From: Bremerella sp. TYQ1 | Lineage (GTDB): Bacteria > Planctomycetota > Planctomycetia > Pirellulales > Pirellulaceae | NCBI RefSeq assembly: GCF_020150455.1 | Contig: NZ_CP083740.1 | Coordinates: 3,658,001 to 3,722,000 of the forward strand | Reading direction: 5' to 3' | DNA: 64,000 bases | Part shown: positions 1 to 9,092 of the stretch, in pieces | How positions within the stretch are numbered: the first letter of the stretch is position 1 | Layout of the letters: each line of letters starts with the position of its first letter | Program-made: the position numbers and the translations under genes | Notes under the pieces: model-generated | What the model saw: the letters and a program-made list of their open reading frames with translations, nothing else | Told to the model about the DNA's origin: nothing | Databases searched by the model: none

Positions 1-1
1 G

Positions 2-151
2 TACGACATGGATGCGGATCGAACCGAACAACACAACTTGTCTGAACAGCATCCTGAACTAGTGCAGAAAATGGCGGATCAATGGCAAGCCTGGGCTGAA
101 ACATCGGACGTACTTCCTTGGCCGTGGGGCAACTTAAACAAGAAGAAATAA
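2..151 (+). CDS. Sulfatase, C-terminal fragment cut by the window edge
   Basis: The frame is open from the first bases and ends in TAA at 149-151. It encodes about 49 residues beginning YDMDADRTEQHNL and ending in a lysine-rich tail. The pattern 'L-Y-D-x-D-x-D-x-T-E-x-x-N-L' followed by a helix with WQAW is the usual C-terminal end of type I formylglycine sulfatases, and the same pattern occurs near the ends of the next two genes. The catalytic part lies outside the window, so activity cannot be judged. It sits 21 bases before the next sulfatase in the same direction, which suggests a sulfatase operon running in from the left. Confidence 0.6.
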   Translation, partial: YDMDADRTEQHNLSEQHPELVQKMADQWQAWAETSDVLPWPWGNLNKKK

Positions 152-172
152 CTCGAATCTGAAATAGTGACC

Positions 173-1789
173 ATGAAACGAACGTCTCTTATCGCATGCG
201 GTTTATTACTGGCTTGGTGCATGGCCGCCCAGGCCGACGACCGCCCCAACATTGTCGTCGTGATGCTGGATGATCTGGGGTACTCCGATCTCGGCTGCTA
301 TGGCGGTGAAATACAGACTCCTCACATCGATACGCTGGCCAAGTCCGGACTTCGCTTTACGTCGTTTTACAACTGTGCGCGCTGCTGTCCTACTCGTGCC
401 GCATTGCTTACCGGTCTCTACCCACACCAAGTCGGTCTCATCCGCAATGGACGTTCCCTGACAAAGGATGGCGTGACTATTGCTGAAGCTTTGCAAGCGG
501 CAGGCTATCAAACAGCGATGTCCGGGAAATGGCACTTAAGCGAAACCAACCCGCTAAGAGATCGCCAGAAACAGCTCGATTGGCTCAATCATCAGTCCAA
601 CTTCAATCGACCGTTCGCCCCCCTGGAAACCTATCCGGCCAATCGAGGATTCGAGCATCACTTCGGTCCAATTTGGGGAGTCGTCAATTACTTCGACCCG
701 TTTTCTTTGGTCGACGGAACAAGCATCGTTCCCGAAGTCCCTGAAGATTTTTACATGACGGATGCCATCACTGACAAAGCGGTGCAGTACATCAACACGA
801 TGGCGAAGCAGGATGCTCCGTTCTTTCTGTACGTCGCCCATACGGCACCCCATTGGCCACTTCACGCGAAGCCCACAGACATTGCCAAGTACGAAAAAAC
901 CTACGCAGAGGGTTGGCAGAAATTGCGTGACGATCGCTATCAGCGGATGGTAGATCTTGGCATTATTGATCCCGCAACGCACCCGAAACCCTCACTTCAA
1001 GGAGAGGGGCCAGATTGGCACTCGCTGAACGAAGAAGAACGGAAACACATGGCTCAACTAATGGCCGTTCATGCCGCCATGGTCGATTGCGTTGACCAAG
1101 GGGTTGGACAGATTGTTGAAGCTCTAAAAGAAACCGACCGCTATGACAACACGCTCATTTTAGTCATGGCCGACAATGGCGCTTCGCCGGAACGCTATCT
1201 CAATCCAGGATTTGATCGTCCGAATGAAACACGCGGCGGCAACCCGATCCAATATGAAGGAATTTTCGAGCCTGGCAGCGAACAAACATGGGGCTACATC
1301 GGCTCTTACTGGGCCAATGCCGGCAACACGCCGTTCCGATATTGGAAGGCTCAGTCTTTCGAGGGAGGAACTCATACCCCGCTCATCGCCCATTGGCCAA
1401 GCGGCTTGAAAACTGAAGCAGGTTCCATGACCGATCAGCCAGGTCACGTGATGGATATCATGCCGACATGCCTGGAAATCGCTGGAGCGGATTATCCTAC
1501 AACATTCGATGGTCACGCCGTCAAACCGCTCGAAGGCAAGTCGTTGAAACCGATCCTCAGTGGAATACAACGCGACGGTCACGACCAACTTTACTTCGAG
1601 CACGAAGGTGGCAAAGCGATCATTGCCAATGGCTGGAAGCTTGTGCAGCCGAAGCAAAATGGTGACTGGGAATTGTACCATCTTGCCAAGGACCGAACCG
1701 AGACAAAGAACATCGCTGCCGCTCATCCTGACCGAGTCGCAGCAATGAAACAACAGTGGCAAGCGTGGTTTGATCGCGTCAGACCGTAA
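173..1789 (+). CDS. Secreted type I sulfatase (formylglycine-dependent)
   Basis: Predicted sulfate-ester hydrolase exported to the periplasm, probably acting on sulfated polysaccharide. The N-terminus (MKRTSLIACGLLLAWCMAAQA) is a signal peptide. It is followed by the metal-binding strand NIVVVMLDDLGYSDLGCYGG and by the formylglycine motif CCPTRAALLTG near residue 75, where the first Cys of CCPTR would be converted to formylglycine. Later landmarks are GKWHLS, HTAPHWP and VMADNGASPE, all expected in the alkaline-phosphatase-like fold. The open frame begins at a GTG at 167; I prefer the ATG at 173 because it starts the signal peptide directly. At about 539 residues it has a normal family length. 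Substrate cannot be told from the sequence. It lies between two other sulfatase genes in the same direction. Confidence 0.95.
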   Translation: MKRTSLIACGLLLAWCMAAQADDRPNIVVVMLDDLGYSDLGCYGGEIQTPHIDTLAKSGLRFTSFYNCARCCPTRAALLTGLYPHQVGLIRNGRSLTKDGVTIAEALQAAGYQTAMSGKWHLSETNPLRDRQKQLDWLNHQSNFNRPFAPLETYPANRGFEHHFGPIWGVVNYFDPFSLVDGTSIVPEVPEDFYMTDAITDKAVQYINTMAKQDAPFFLYVAHTAPHWPLHAKPTDIAKYEKTYAEGWQKLRDDRYQRMVDLGIIDPATHPKPSLQGEGPDWHSLNEEERKHMAQLMAVHAAMVDCVDQGVGQIVEALKETDRYDNTLILVMADNGASPERYLNPGFDRPNETRGGNPIQYEGIFEPGSEQTWGYIGSYWANAGNTPFRYWKAQSFEGGTHTPLIAHWPSGLKTEAGSMTDQPGHVMDIMPTCLEIAGADYPTTFDGHAVKPLEGKSLKPILSGIQRDGHDQLYFEHEGGKAIIANGWKLVQPKQNGDWELYHLAKDRTETKNIAAAHPDRVAAMKQQWQAWFDRVRP

Positions 1790-1840
1790 GTCTATGCCCC
1801 CAGCGCTATCGACATTCAAAATCGCCAAGGAGCTTCTCTT

Positions 1841-3184
1841 ATGCGGATTTCCCTACTGTGCTTATTTCTCGTGGCAATCTGCTCTGGCATTGCGTCCGCC
1901 GGTGACTTACCAGACATCGTCGTCTTCCTTTCCGACGACCACACGATCACGGACTCGTCGTTGTATGGTTCGACCGACTTACCGACGCCAAACATGGAGC
2001 GAATCGCGAAGGAAGGAGTAACGTTTGATCAGGCATTCGTTGCTTCACCCTCGTGCGCACCGAGTCGAGCCGCACTGCTAACAGGATTGATGCCGTCACG
2101 AAATGGTGCTGAGCCCAACCATTCGCGTCCTCGCAAGGAAATCAAAAAGCTGCCCGCCTACTTTCAGGAGCTCGGCTACGAAGTCGTTTCCTTCGGCAAA
2201 GTGGGGCATTATCGCCAAACCCCTGAGTATGGCTTCGACATCGCTCGGCACTTCAAATATCACGAAGACATCGCGGTCGGCGAAGCATTGAAATGGCTCA
2301 AAGCCAGGGAAAGTGACAAACCGCTTTTACTGTTTGTCGGTACCAACTGGCCGCATGTTCCTTGGCCGGTGGCGGAAGACATTGACCCCGACACGATTAA
2401 AATCCCGCTCCATCACGTTCACACACCGCAAACGCGAAAGGCTCGGGCAAGATATTACCAAGCGGTTACCACGATGGACCGAGAGTTAGGACAGGTGTTT
2501 GATGCGGCCTACGAGAAGCTCGGCGAAAACACTTTGTTCCTCCATACGAGCGATCACGGGGCACAGTGGCCTTTCGGAAAGTGGACTCTCTACGACGAAG
2601 GCATACGCACGCCGATGATTGCCGTATGGCCTGGCAAGATTGAGCCTGGCCATCGAACGGATGCCATGGTCTCGTGGGTCGATATTCTTCCTACCTTGTA
2701 CGAGGCGGCCGGGCAAACACCTTCCCAGGACTTAGATGGCCGTTCGTTTATGTCGGTTCTCAAAGGAGAAGCCGACACACATCGCGACGTGATCTTCACC
2801 GTTCATAGTGGCGACGGCAACAATAACGTTTATCCAACACGAAGCGTTCGCACTCCGCGATGGAAATATATTCGCAACCTTCACCCTGAGTTCAAATTCA
2901 CGTCGCACGTGTTGCTCGATAAAGAACCACAGCCTTACTGGGGGAGCTGGATCCGAAAAGCCGAGACGACTCCGGAAGCGGCCAGGAAAGTCAAACGATA
3001 TCTCCAGCGTCCAGCCGTGGAACTTTACGATCTCGACGCCGATCCCACCGAGCAGCACAACTTAGCCAACGATCCTCAGCATGCCGAGTTGTTGACTCAA
3101 CTCGGCAGCAAGTTGGATGCCTGGATGCAGGAGCAAGGCGATCAACAAACTGTCTTCGGTACACCGAAACTGCTTGAAGAGTAA
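1841..3184 (+). CDS. Secreted type I sulfatase (heparan/N-sulfoglucosamine sulfohydrolase-like)
   Basis: A 447-residue exported sulfatase with signal peptide MRISLLCLFLVAICSGIASA. The metal-binding strand is DIVVFLSDDHTITDSSLYG, with DDH in place of the commoner DDLG. The formylglycine motif CAPSRAALLTG is near residue 68. TSDHGAQWPFGKWTLYDEG further on is typical of the N-sulfoglucosamine sulfohydrolase-like branch. AAGGAG precedes the ATG by about 8 bases, so the start is well supported. It follows the previous gene by 51 bases and is probably cotranscribed. It ends 19 bases before a convergent gene. The substrate branch is a judgement from short motifs and is uncertain. Confidence 0.95.
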   Translation: MRISLLCLFLVAICSGIASAGDLPDIVVFLSDDHTITDSSLYGSTDLPTPNMERIAKEGVTFDQAFVASPSCAPSRAALLTGLMPSRNGAEPNHSRPRKEIKKLPAYFQELGYEVVSFGKVGHYRQTPEYGFDIARHFKYHEDIAVGEALKWLKARESDKPLLLFVGTNWPHVPWPVAEDIDPDTIKIPLHHVHTPQTRKARARYYQAVTTMDRELGQVFDAAYEKLGENTLFLHTSDHGAQWPFGKWTLYDEGIRTPMIAVWPGKIEPGHRTDAMVSWVDILPTLYEAAGQTPSQDLDGRSFMSVLKGEADTHRDVIFTVHSGDGNNNVYPTRSVRTPRWKYIRNLHPEFKFTSHVLLDKEPQPYWGSWIRKAETTPEAARKVKRYLQRPAVELYDLDADPTEQHNLANDPQHAELLTQLGSKLDAWMQEQGDQQTVFGTPKLLEE

Positions 3185-3203
3185 GCCCTGCTACCCTCAG
3201 CGA

Positions 3204-4739
3204 CTATGCCAGAGCCGACTGGATCCTCTGGACAAGCTGATTGTCGGCTCGTTTTGAATCCCGCAGCAGAAATATGTTGGATGCCAAGTAGGTGTCGCGC
3301 CATTGCGGCGATACATGGTAGTAATCCTCCAAAATCGCCGAACTAAACTTGTAGTCATGGGCGTTGGTTCCCTTGCGGAAAACGAGCACTCTGGCTGCAT
3401 CGATAAGCTGCTTTGCTTTGGCGGAGTGGTTCTCTGGATCTCGCAGGTAGCCAAGCGTCATTTGGGCTGCCTGCATCGGATCGGTTCCGAGCGTGACAAA
3501 GATCTCTTCTACCGATTCCTCGGTATCACCGGTCGGTTTGTGTGGATCGAGCTTGCCTACGTTCACTTCGCTGACACCTCCACGGCCGCGCATACCACTT
3601 CGAAACATTGGCAGAAACGCAGCATTCTGCAGCATCAACATGCGGCGAGTTTCATCGTCCCCGCATGTCTCATAAGCATAACGGAGAGCGTTCGTCGTGG
3701 TCACGCTGTGCAAAGGAACAATCGCCGGTTGCTGCATCACCATTTCTCCAGCAACGACGTGAAGTGCATCCCAAATCACTTGTGGATGCATACCTTGGTT
3801 GATCAACTGCACGACTTGATCACAGGCATCGTCATTCGAACCGGAGCGTAGTGTTTCGATGAGCGTCTCCGTCGCCACCGAATCGATTTTGCCAGACGTC
3901 CAGTCGTCACGAAACTTGCCGGCGAGTTCTTCGTTTCGGCGAAATGGACGATCTGCTTCGTCATCACGTTTGGCAGGATTGCTCCCTTCATGCATGAGCA
4001 ACGCATACGTCAAGCTTCGCAGAACCGGCTCGGCATGCTGCCACCCAATACACCCCAGCGTACGGTAACTGTTGGCAACATAGATCGCTTTGTGTCCGAT
4101 GCTGCGGTAGTCGCGTGACCCATATTTGAACAGTAATCGATAGACCTCGTTCGCTCCACCGGTTCGTGCCAAACTCGCTGCGGCAATATCAGCTTTTCCT
4201 TCATCCCAGTTATCCATTGCCTCGATAAACTGGGCTCTGGCTTTATTGCGGGAAAGGATCTTACTGTCATCCATCGCCGACATTGTCCAATCGCCGCGCT
4301 CTTCCACGTCTCGTTTTTCAGCCGATTTGTAATGATCCAAAGCCCAAAAGATGGGTAGCCAGCGATGTTCATCCGGCGAGGACATGCTCGCTAGATGGGC
4401 CGAATTCACCACCAATACGGCGTGAAATTTATGACCGACACTCGGACGAGGCTCGACGTTCTTAACACCAACCAAAAGCAGCGCCGCGAGTACCTCTCGA
4501 TAACTCGTGCCCTTCTTAATCTTGGCGGCAATTTCTTCCAGCAATCTCTCCCGCGGCGTCTCTTCAATTAATCGAACCAACGGTTCGATACTGGGATCGA
4601 GCCTTACAACGCTTGGATCAAGTTTGGCTTCTTCCGCAGACACCGGTCGCAGTTGAGACAGAAGACCAATGTCTCCCATAGAAAGCAGACTACCGGCAAC
4701 GGCACTCGATTGAAGCATCTGGCGGCGAGATAGGGGCAT
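3204..4739 (-). CDS. Tat-exported protein of unknown function, planctomycete type
   Basis: I do not recognise a named family with confidence. The open frame extends to 4841, but the ATG at 4739 follows an AGGAGG Shine-Dalgarno sequence and opens with MPLSRRQMLQSSAVAG, a clear twin-arginine signal, so I start it there (511 residues). The mature part is mainly helical and rich in conserved-looking His, Trp and Tyr segments such as GHKFHAVLVVNSAHLA, GWQHAEPVLRS and PLHSVTTTNALRYAYE. Repeated histidines in helices suggest a metal or haem site or a questin-oxidase-like fold, but that is only a loose resemblance. Tat export would suit a cofactor-bearing periplasmic protein. It lies 107 bases downstream of a sulfatase on the same strand and may share its transcript. 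Confidence 0.8.
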   Translation of the reverse strand: MPLSRRQMLQSSAVAGSLLSMGDIGLLSQLRPVSAEEAKLDPSVVRLDPSIEPLVRLIEETPRERLLEEIAAKIKKGTSYREVLAALLLVGVKNVEPRPSVGHKFHAVLVVNSAHLASMSSPDEHRWLPIFWALDHYKSAEKRDVEERGDWTMSAMDDSKILSRNKARAQFIEAMDNWDEGKADIAAASLARTGGANEVYRLLFKYGSRDYRSIGHKAIYVANSYRTLGCIGWQHAEPVLRSLTYALLMHEGSNPAKRDDEADRPFRRNEELAGKFRDDWTSGKIDSVATETLIETLRSGSNDDACDQVVQLINQGMHPQVIWDALHVVAGEMVMQQPAIVPLHSVTTTNALRYAYETCGDDETRRMLMLQNAAFLPMFRSGMRGRGGVSEVNVGKLDPHKPTGDTEESVEEIFVTLGTDPMQAAQMTLGYLRDPENHSAKAKQLIDAARVLVFRKGTNAHDYKFSSAILEDYYHVSPQWRDTYLASNIFLLRDSKRADNQLVQRIQSALA

Positions 4740-4846
4740 GGCGATTCCTCCTGAAGTTGAGGATGGCTGGGGCTTCCGCGCACACTTCTTTGTATCGCGC
4801 CACCGCGGTAAAGGAAAACGGATTCTTGGACAAGCTGCCACGTCGA

Positions 4847-6307
4847 TCAGAATGACCAGATATCTTCCATGCTATCAGGCAGCGGCTGCTCTAACGAATA
4901 GATCTTGTCGTACAAACGCTTGTTATAGCTCGACCAGTAAGGGCCAGACATGAACAGCGGATTCCGTTCGAGGTTTGCTTCCCAGGCATTCAGTTTTGCC
5001 AGCAAGCGTTCCGCAATGTCTGGCTTTTCGCGAATCAAGTTTGCAGTCTCTCCGATGTCTTCCTTCAAGTGATATAGCTGGGGAAGCTGGCTGTTGGGTA
5101 TCAGCAATTTCCAATCCCCTTCGCGAACCGCCGCTCCACGTAGCGCCATCCGCCAATACAAAACATCGTGAGGGCTTTCCTTTGTCTCTTCTCGGAAGAA
5201 AGGAACCAGATCAACACCGTCATAAACTGGAGAGTTTTTTCTTCCTTTTCCCTGCTCGGCTCGGCCTGGCGACGGCATCTTTCCGCCTGCGGCTGTAACA
5301 AACGTATTCACGATATCCAACGCGATCACGGGCTCGCGATAAACGGTTCCGCCTGGCAACTTGGCTGGCCAATGGTAGATGGTCGGAACACGAATCCCAC
5401 CTTCCAAAAACGTTCCCTTCGTTCCTCGCAGTGGAGCATTCACCGCGTGAGACACTTCGACAGAACCACCATTATCCGAGATAAACGCGATCAACGTGTT
5501 CTCAAGTTGGCCTGTGCTTTCCAAGGCATCGATGATCTTGCCAACATTCTCGTCCATGCAATATTGCATGGCACAATAAATACGCCGGGTCTTATCGTGA
5601 ATATGAGAGAACCGCTCAATGTCCTCTGGCTTGGCTTGCATCGGACCATGCGGTGTGTTGTAGGACAGATAAAGAAACCAGGGCTGTTCTATCGCTGAAT
5701 CTTCCGACTTCCTTTCGCCCTGAATGAAATCGATCGCTTCGAGCGTAAACCAATCAGTCAGATATGGTGTTCGAATTTCTTTGGGCGAGTCATGGTCGTA
5801 CAGCAAGCGGTTCTTGCTCGGTGTCGGAAAATAAGCATGACTACCACCTAACATTCCGAAGAAAAAATCGAAGCCACGTTCTCGTGGATGATGCCCTGGC
5901 ACTGCTTCCCCGAGATGCCACTTACCCACAAGCCCCGTGCGATACCCCTGCTCTTTCAGCCGCTGCGGAAGCAATGTCTCGTCGAGCGGAATGCCTGCGA
6001 ATTCATCTTCTAGTCCAGCCGGATGGCTCAAGTTATGCTCGAATCCAAATCGCGATCCGTACCGTCCTGTCATTAATCCTGCTCGTGATGGTGCACAGAC
6101 GGGGCCAGAGACGTACCCATCGGTGCAACGCACACCTCCGCCGGCAAGTCGATCCAGATTAGGTGTGGCAATCTGTTTCGAGCCATAACAGGACAAGTCG
6201 CCGTATCCCATATCATCTGCCACAATTAGCAGAAGATTCGGTTTCTCGGCCCAAAGTGACGTGCAGATTACCGTGCCAAGCAGAAGAGAAGAGATTGATC
6301 GGAGCAT
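4847..6307 (-). CDS. Secreted type I sulfatase (arylsulfatase-like)
   Basis: A 486-residue exported sulfatase. The signal peptide is MLRSISSLLLGTVICTSLWA. The metal strand NLLLIVADDMGYGDLSCYG is followed by CAPSRAGLMTGRYGSRFG near residue 72, whose Cys is the formylglycine precursor. GKWHLGEAVPGHHPRERGF, SYNTPHGPMQAKPED and FISDNGGSVEVS are the expected later blocks. It closely follows the arylsulfatase A/N-acetylgalactosamine-6-sulfatase pattern, but substrate is not determined. It is transcribed divergently from nothing close and leads into the Tat-exported gene at 3204-4739. No sulfatase-maturing enzyme is present in the window. Confidence 0.95.
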   Translation of the reverse strand: MLRSISSLLLGTVICTSLWAEKPNLLLIVADDMGYGDLSCYGSKQIATPNLDRLAGGGVRCTDGYVSGPVCAPSRAGLMTGRYGSRFGFEHNLSHPAGLEDEFAGIPLDETLLPQRLKEQGYRTGLVGKWHLGEAVPGHHPRERGFDFFFGMLGGSHAYFPTPSKNRLLYDHDSPKEIRTPYLTDWFTLEAIDFIQGERKSEDSAIEQPWFLYLSYNTPHGPMQAKPEDIERFSHIHDKTRRIYCAMQYCMDENVGKIIDALESTGQLENTLIAFISDNGGSVEVSHAVNAPLRGTKGTFLEGGIRVPTIYHWPAKLPGGTVYREPVIALDIVNTFVTAAGGKMPSPGRAEQGKGRKNSPVYDGVDLVPFFREETKESPHDVLYWRMALRGAAVREGDWKLLIPNSQLPQLYHLKEDIGETANLIREKPDIAERLLAKLNAWEANLERNPLFMSGPYWSSYNKRLYDKIYSLEQPLPDSMEDIWSF

Positions 6308-6366
6308 CTGGTTTCAAAGCTTTCGGAAGAATCGAAGTAGCGAATCGGCTCCTCTATTTAAGCGAA

Positions 6367-6401
6367 AAGGACCAGCTTCCTGACGAGGAAAACTGGTCCT
6401 T
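6367..6401 (-). terminator. Rho-independent terminator after the aldehyde dehydrogenase gene
   Basis: AAGGACCAG at 6367-6375 pairs with CTGGTCCTT at 6393-6401 and the inner TTCCT/AGGAA (6377-6381/6386-6390) extends the stem. Read on the minus strand, the stem runs into a short T tract. It lies 24 bases beyond the stop of the aldehyde dehydrogenase. Confidence 0.75.
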
Positions 6402-6424
6402 ATTCTGGAGTTTATCACGATTTT

Positions 6425-7936
6425 CTATTTAAGCTGAAGCGTGACCGCTTTCGTCTGCGTGTAAAGATTGATTGCCTCGTGCCCCATCTCTCGTCCCCAG
6501 CCAGACTGTTTATAGCCGCCAAACGGAAGGGAGGCATCGAACACGTTGTAGCAGTTCATCCACACCGTTCCTGCCTTCAATCGTTTGGCAATGCGGTGCC
6601 CCATGCTGATATCCTTGGTCCAAACTGCGGCGGCCAAACCATAGATACTATCGTTGGCTTCCGCTAGAACCTCTTCGACATCGTCAAACGCGACAGCGGC
6701 AACCACGGGTCCAAAGATCTCTTCCTGAATGACTTTCATATCGGAGCGAGTGTCGACTAATACGGTCGGTTCGACAAAGTAGCCTTCGCTGTCTGCCCGT
6801 TTGCCACCGCAGACGGCTTTCGCACCTTCTTTCTCGCCGATGTCGAGATAGCTGCAGACACGATCTTGCTGAACCTTGGAAACCATCGGCCCCATATCAG
6901 AATCAGGATGCATCCCAGGTCCCAATTTGATTTGCTTGGCTTGTTCTGCAACCCCTTCCACGACTTCATCAAATCGACTGCGATGCACCAACAATCGCGA
7001 GCCTGCACAGCAGCATTGCCCATGATTAAAAAAGATGGCGTTCGCAGAACCAGCAATTGCCGCTGGAATGTCCGCATCTGGCAAAATGATATTGGGGCTC
7101 TTACCGCCGAGTTCCAGCGAGATCTTTTTCAGATTGGTTTCACCAGCCGCTTTTACGATCAGCTTGCCAACTTCGGTCGAACCAGTAAACGCGATCTTGT
7201 CGACATCTGGATGAGAAGACAAAGCCGCCCCGGCCGTTTCACCGAAGCCGGTAATAATGTTCACCACGCCAGGTGGAAATCCTGCCTCTTGGATCAATTG
7301 CCCCAGACGGAGTGCGCTCAGCGGTGTCTCTTCCGCAACTTTCAGTACCACGGTACACCCAGTCGCCAGCGCAGGTCCCAATTTCCAAGCTGCCATCAGC
7401 AGTGGAAAATTCCATGGAATGATCTGCCCTACTACTCCAACTGGTTCACGCAGCGTATAGCTATGAAATTCCGCACCATCCAAATAGGGAACCGAAATGG
7501 GAATGGTCGTTCCTTCGATCTTCGTAGCCCAACCAGCCATGTAGCGAAACATATCGATCGCGAGGGGAACGTCTGCAGCGGCCGCTACGGCTTTGGGCTT
7601 GCCGTTATCGAGAGATTCAATTTCTGCGAACTCCTCGATGTGCTGGTCCATTAGATCGGCCAACTTCCACAGCAACTTTCCCCGTTCGGACGCAGTCATT
7701 GCCGGCCACGCTCCGCTCTCGAACGCTTGGCGTGCCGCGGCAACTGCTTTGTTTATGTCCTGCTGCCCACCTTCGGCGACATGGGCAATAACTTTCCCGT
7801 CGGCCGGATTGGTGACTTCAAACTTTTTCCCCGTCTCAGCCGCCATCCATTGGCCATCGATCAACAGCTTGTGATCCTGCTCGATAAAAGCCTGGGTCTC
7901 GGGGCGAGCGACGGGGGCGGTCGTCGACAAAATCAT
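6425..7936 (-). CDS. NAD(P)-dependent aldehyde dehydrogenase
   Basis: A 503-residue cytoplasmic aldehyde dehydrogenase oxidising an aldehyde to a carboxylate. The cofactor-binding segment contains IPWNFPLLMAAWKLGPALA and GSTEVGK. The catalytic Glu is in LELGGKSPN and the nucleophilic Cys is in FFNHGQCCCAGSR. The C-terminal block PFGGYKQSGWGRE is also present. The pattern is that of the betaine/phenylacetaldehyde/general ALDH group (family 1/2), and substrate cannot be fixed. The start is an ATG preceded by AGGAGA. It is a single gene with its own terminator at 6367-6401. Its place among sulfatases allows a role in sugar or alcohol breakdown products, but this is inference. Confidence 0.95.
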   Translation of the reverse strand: MILSTTAPVARPETQAFIEQDHKLLIDGQWMAAETGKKFEVTNPADGKVIAHVAEGGQQDINKAVAAARQAFESGAWPAMTASERGKLLWKLADLMDQHIEEFAEIESLDNGKPKAVAAAADVPLAIDMFRYMAGWATKIEGTTIPISVPYLDGAEFHSYTLREPVGVVGQIIPWNFPLLMAAWKLGPALATGCTVVLKVAEETPLSALRLGQLIQEAGFPPGVVNIITGFGETAGAALSSHPDVDKIAFTGSTEVGKLIVKAAGETNLKKISLELGGKSPNIILPDADIPAAIAGSANAIFFNHGQCCCAGSRLLVHRSRFDEVVEGVAEQAKQIKLGPGMHPDSDMGPMVSKVQQDRVCSYLDIGEKEGAKAVCGGKRADSEGYFVEPTVLVDTRSDMKVIQEEIFGPVVAAVAFDDVEEVLAEANDSIYGLAAAVWTKDISMGHRIAKRLKAGTVWMNCYNVFDASLPFGGYKQSGWGREMGHEAINLYTQTKAVTLQLK

Positions 7937-8156
7937 GAGTCTCTCCTAGATCGATGGGGGCAACGTACCGGATGAACACCGGCGGGGTGTTTGACTAGCG
8001 AGTAGCTAAAAGCTGACTGCTATTTCCATTCTATGCGTTCTTCGGCAGGCAACGGAAACATTTCCTTTTTTCAGGTTATCGCAAGTCCCCCCACTTCGGT
8101 TTGCCACATACCGGAAAGATTTCCCACAACCCACTCGAAGAACGAGGCCCTGGGAC

Positions 8157-8969
8157 ATGGACACCTGTGCCCAATTGCAGCAATGCTACGATGCCATTTT
8201 TGCCGAAGCCACACGCTTGGCCGGCACTACTAAACAGCTTCCTCAACGCGCCGCAACGTATCATCATGTTTACGAAGACTCTGGCCGGAATCATATCTTT
8301 CCGTTAATTGCCGCCCATGGTGCTTTATGGGCCAAGGGCTACTTTGCTTTCGGCATGAAACTGGGGGCGTTGATGTCGTGGCAGTATCTGCTTTCGCCTA
8401 GACAGCGGCAACAAAAGATGGATGAACTTGAAAGATTCGCCGAAGAGTTCCGTGAAGTCAATCGACGTGTGTGCGTTCAAATCTATACCACCTACCACTT
8501 CACGAAACGTTACGGCGACCATCCTGATGTCACACAATTCGTCGCTCCCCATTTACACGCCGCACTCCAAATAGTGCACTCGGCCAATCGCCGTGGCGAA
8601 CAACTGACCGATCAAGCGAAACGAGATATCTTTGAAACGCACTTTCGTGATGAGCAAGAAACTATAGTCGGCCCACGCATCGAGCAAGCAGTCGCCGAAT
8701 TTGATTGGCCGTTGATGAAGTCGCTCGCATTGATGCCAGCGGTGAAGTTTGCTTACTTCCCAGCAGGTAAGTGGCTTCAATTCTGGAAGTTCGACCAAAA
8801 AGAAGAACGAATCTTACGAGGCTTACAAGCCTTTGACATGGCCGCAGCAATGGGCTGGAGTCATACCGAAGAAACACTTGATCGGTACGCGATCATGCCA
8901 CGAGAATTCTTCATCAGTTCGCAGGACCATTTCGCCATCCTTAAGCACCGGTTAGCAGCCACCACATAA
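8157..8969 (+). CDS. Conserved hypothetical protein, cytoplasmic
   Basis: I do not recognise this 270-residue protein. It has no signal peptide and no strong membrane segment. It is rich in His, Phe, Tyr and Arg, and is probably all-helical, with short motifs such as NHIFPLIAAHGALWAKGYF near the start and HTEETLDRYAIMPREFF near the end. The start ATG follows GAGG at moderate spacing. It stands alone, with the divergent aldehyde dehydrogenase 220 bases to the left and a sulfatase 123 bases to the right. The coding signal is good because the frame is long, is not a shadow of any recognised gene, and has even composition. Confidence 0.7.
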   Translation: MDTCAQLQQCYDAIFAEATRLAGTTKQLPQRAATYHHVYEDSGRNHIFPLIAAHGALWAKGYFAFGMKLGALMSWQYLLSPRQRQQKMDELERFAEEFREVNRRVCVQIYTTYHFTKRYGDHPDVTQFVAPHLHAALQIVHSANRRGEQLTDQAKRDIFETHFRDEQETIVGPRIEQAVAEFDWPLMKSLALMPAVKFAYFPAGKWLQFWKFDQKEERILRGLQAFDMAAAMGWSHTEETLDRYAIMPREFFISSQDHFAILKHRLAATT

Positions 8970-9092
8970 AAAATTTACCCGATTTGATATTTCGTAATAT
9001 CATTTCCCCCGCAAATGCTTGCTTCCGCTTTCTAAAGGGGTATCCTAAAACGCACTAGCCTACCAACCCTCCCGCCGTTAAGGGATCGAATT

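Noticed and set aside
1160..1828. A 222-codon minus-strand frame inside the first sulfatase
   Set aside because: Shadow of the sulfatase; no signal, motif or start context.
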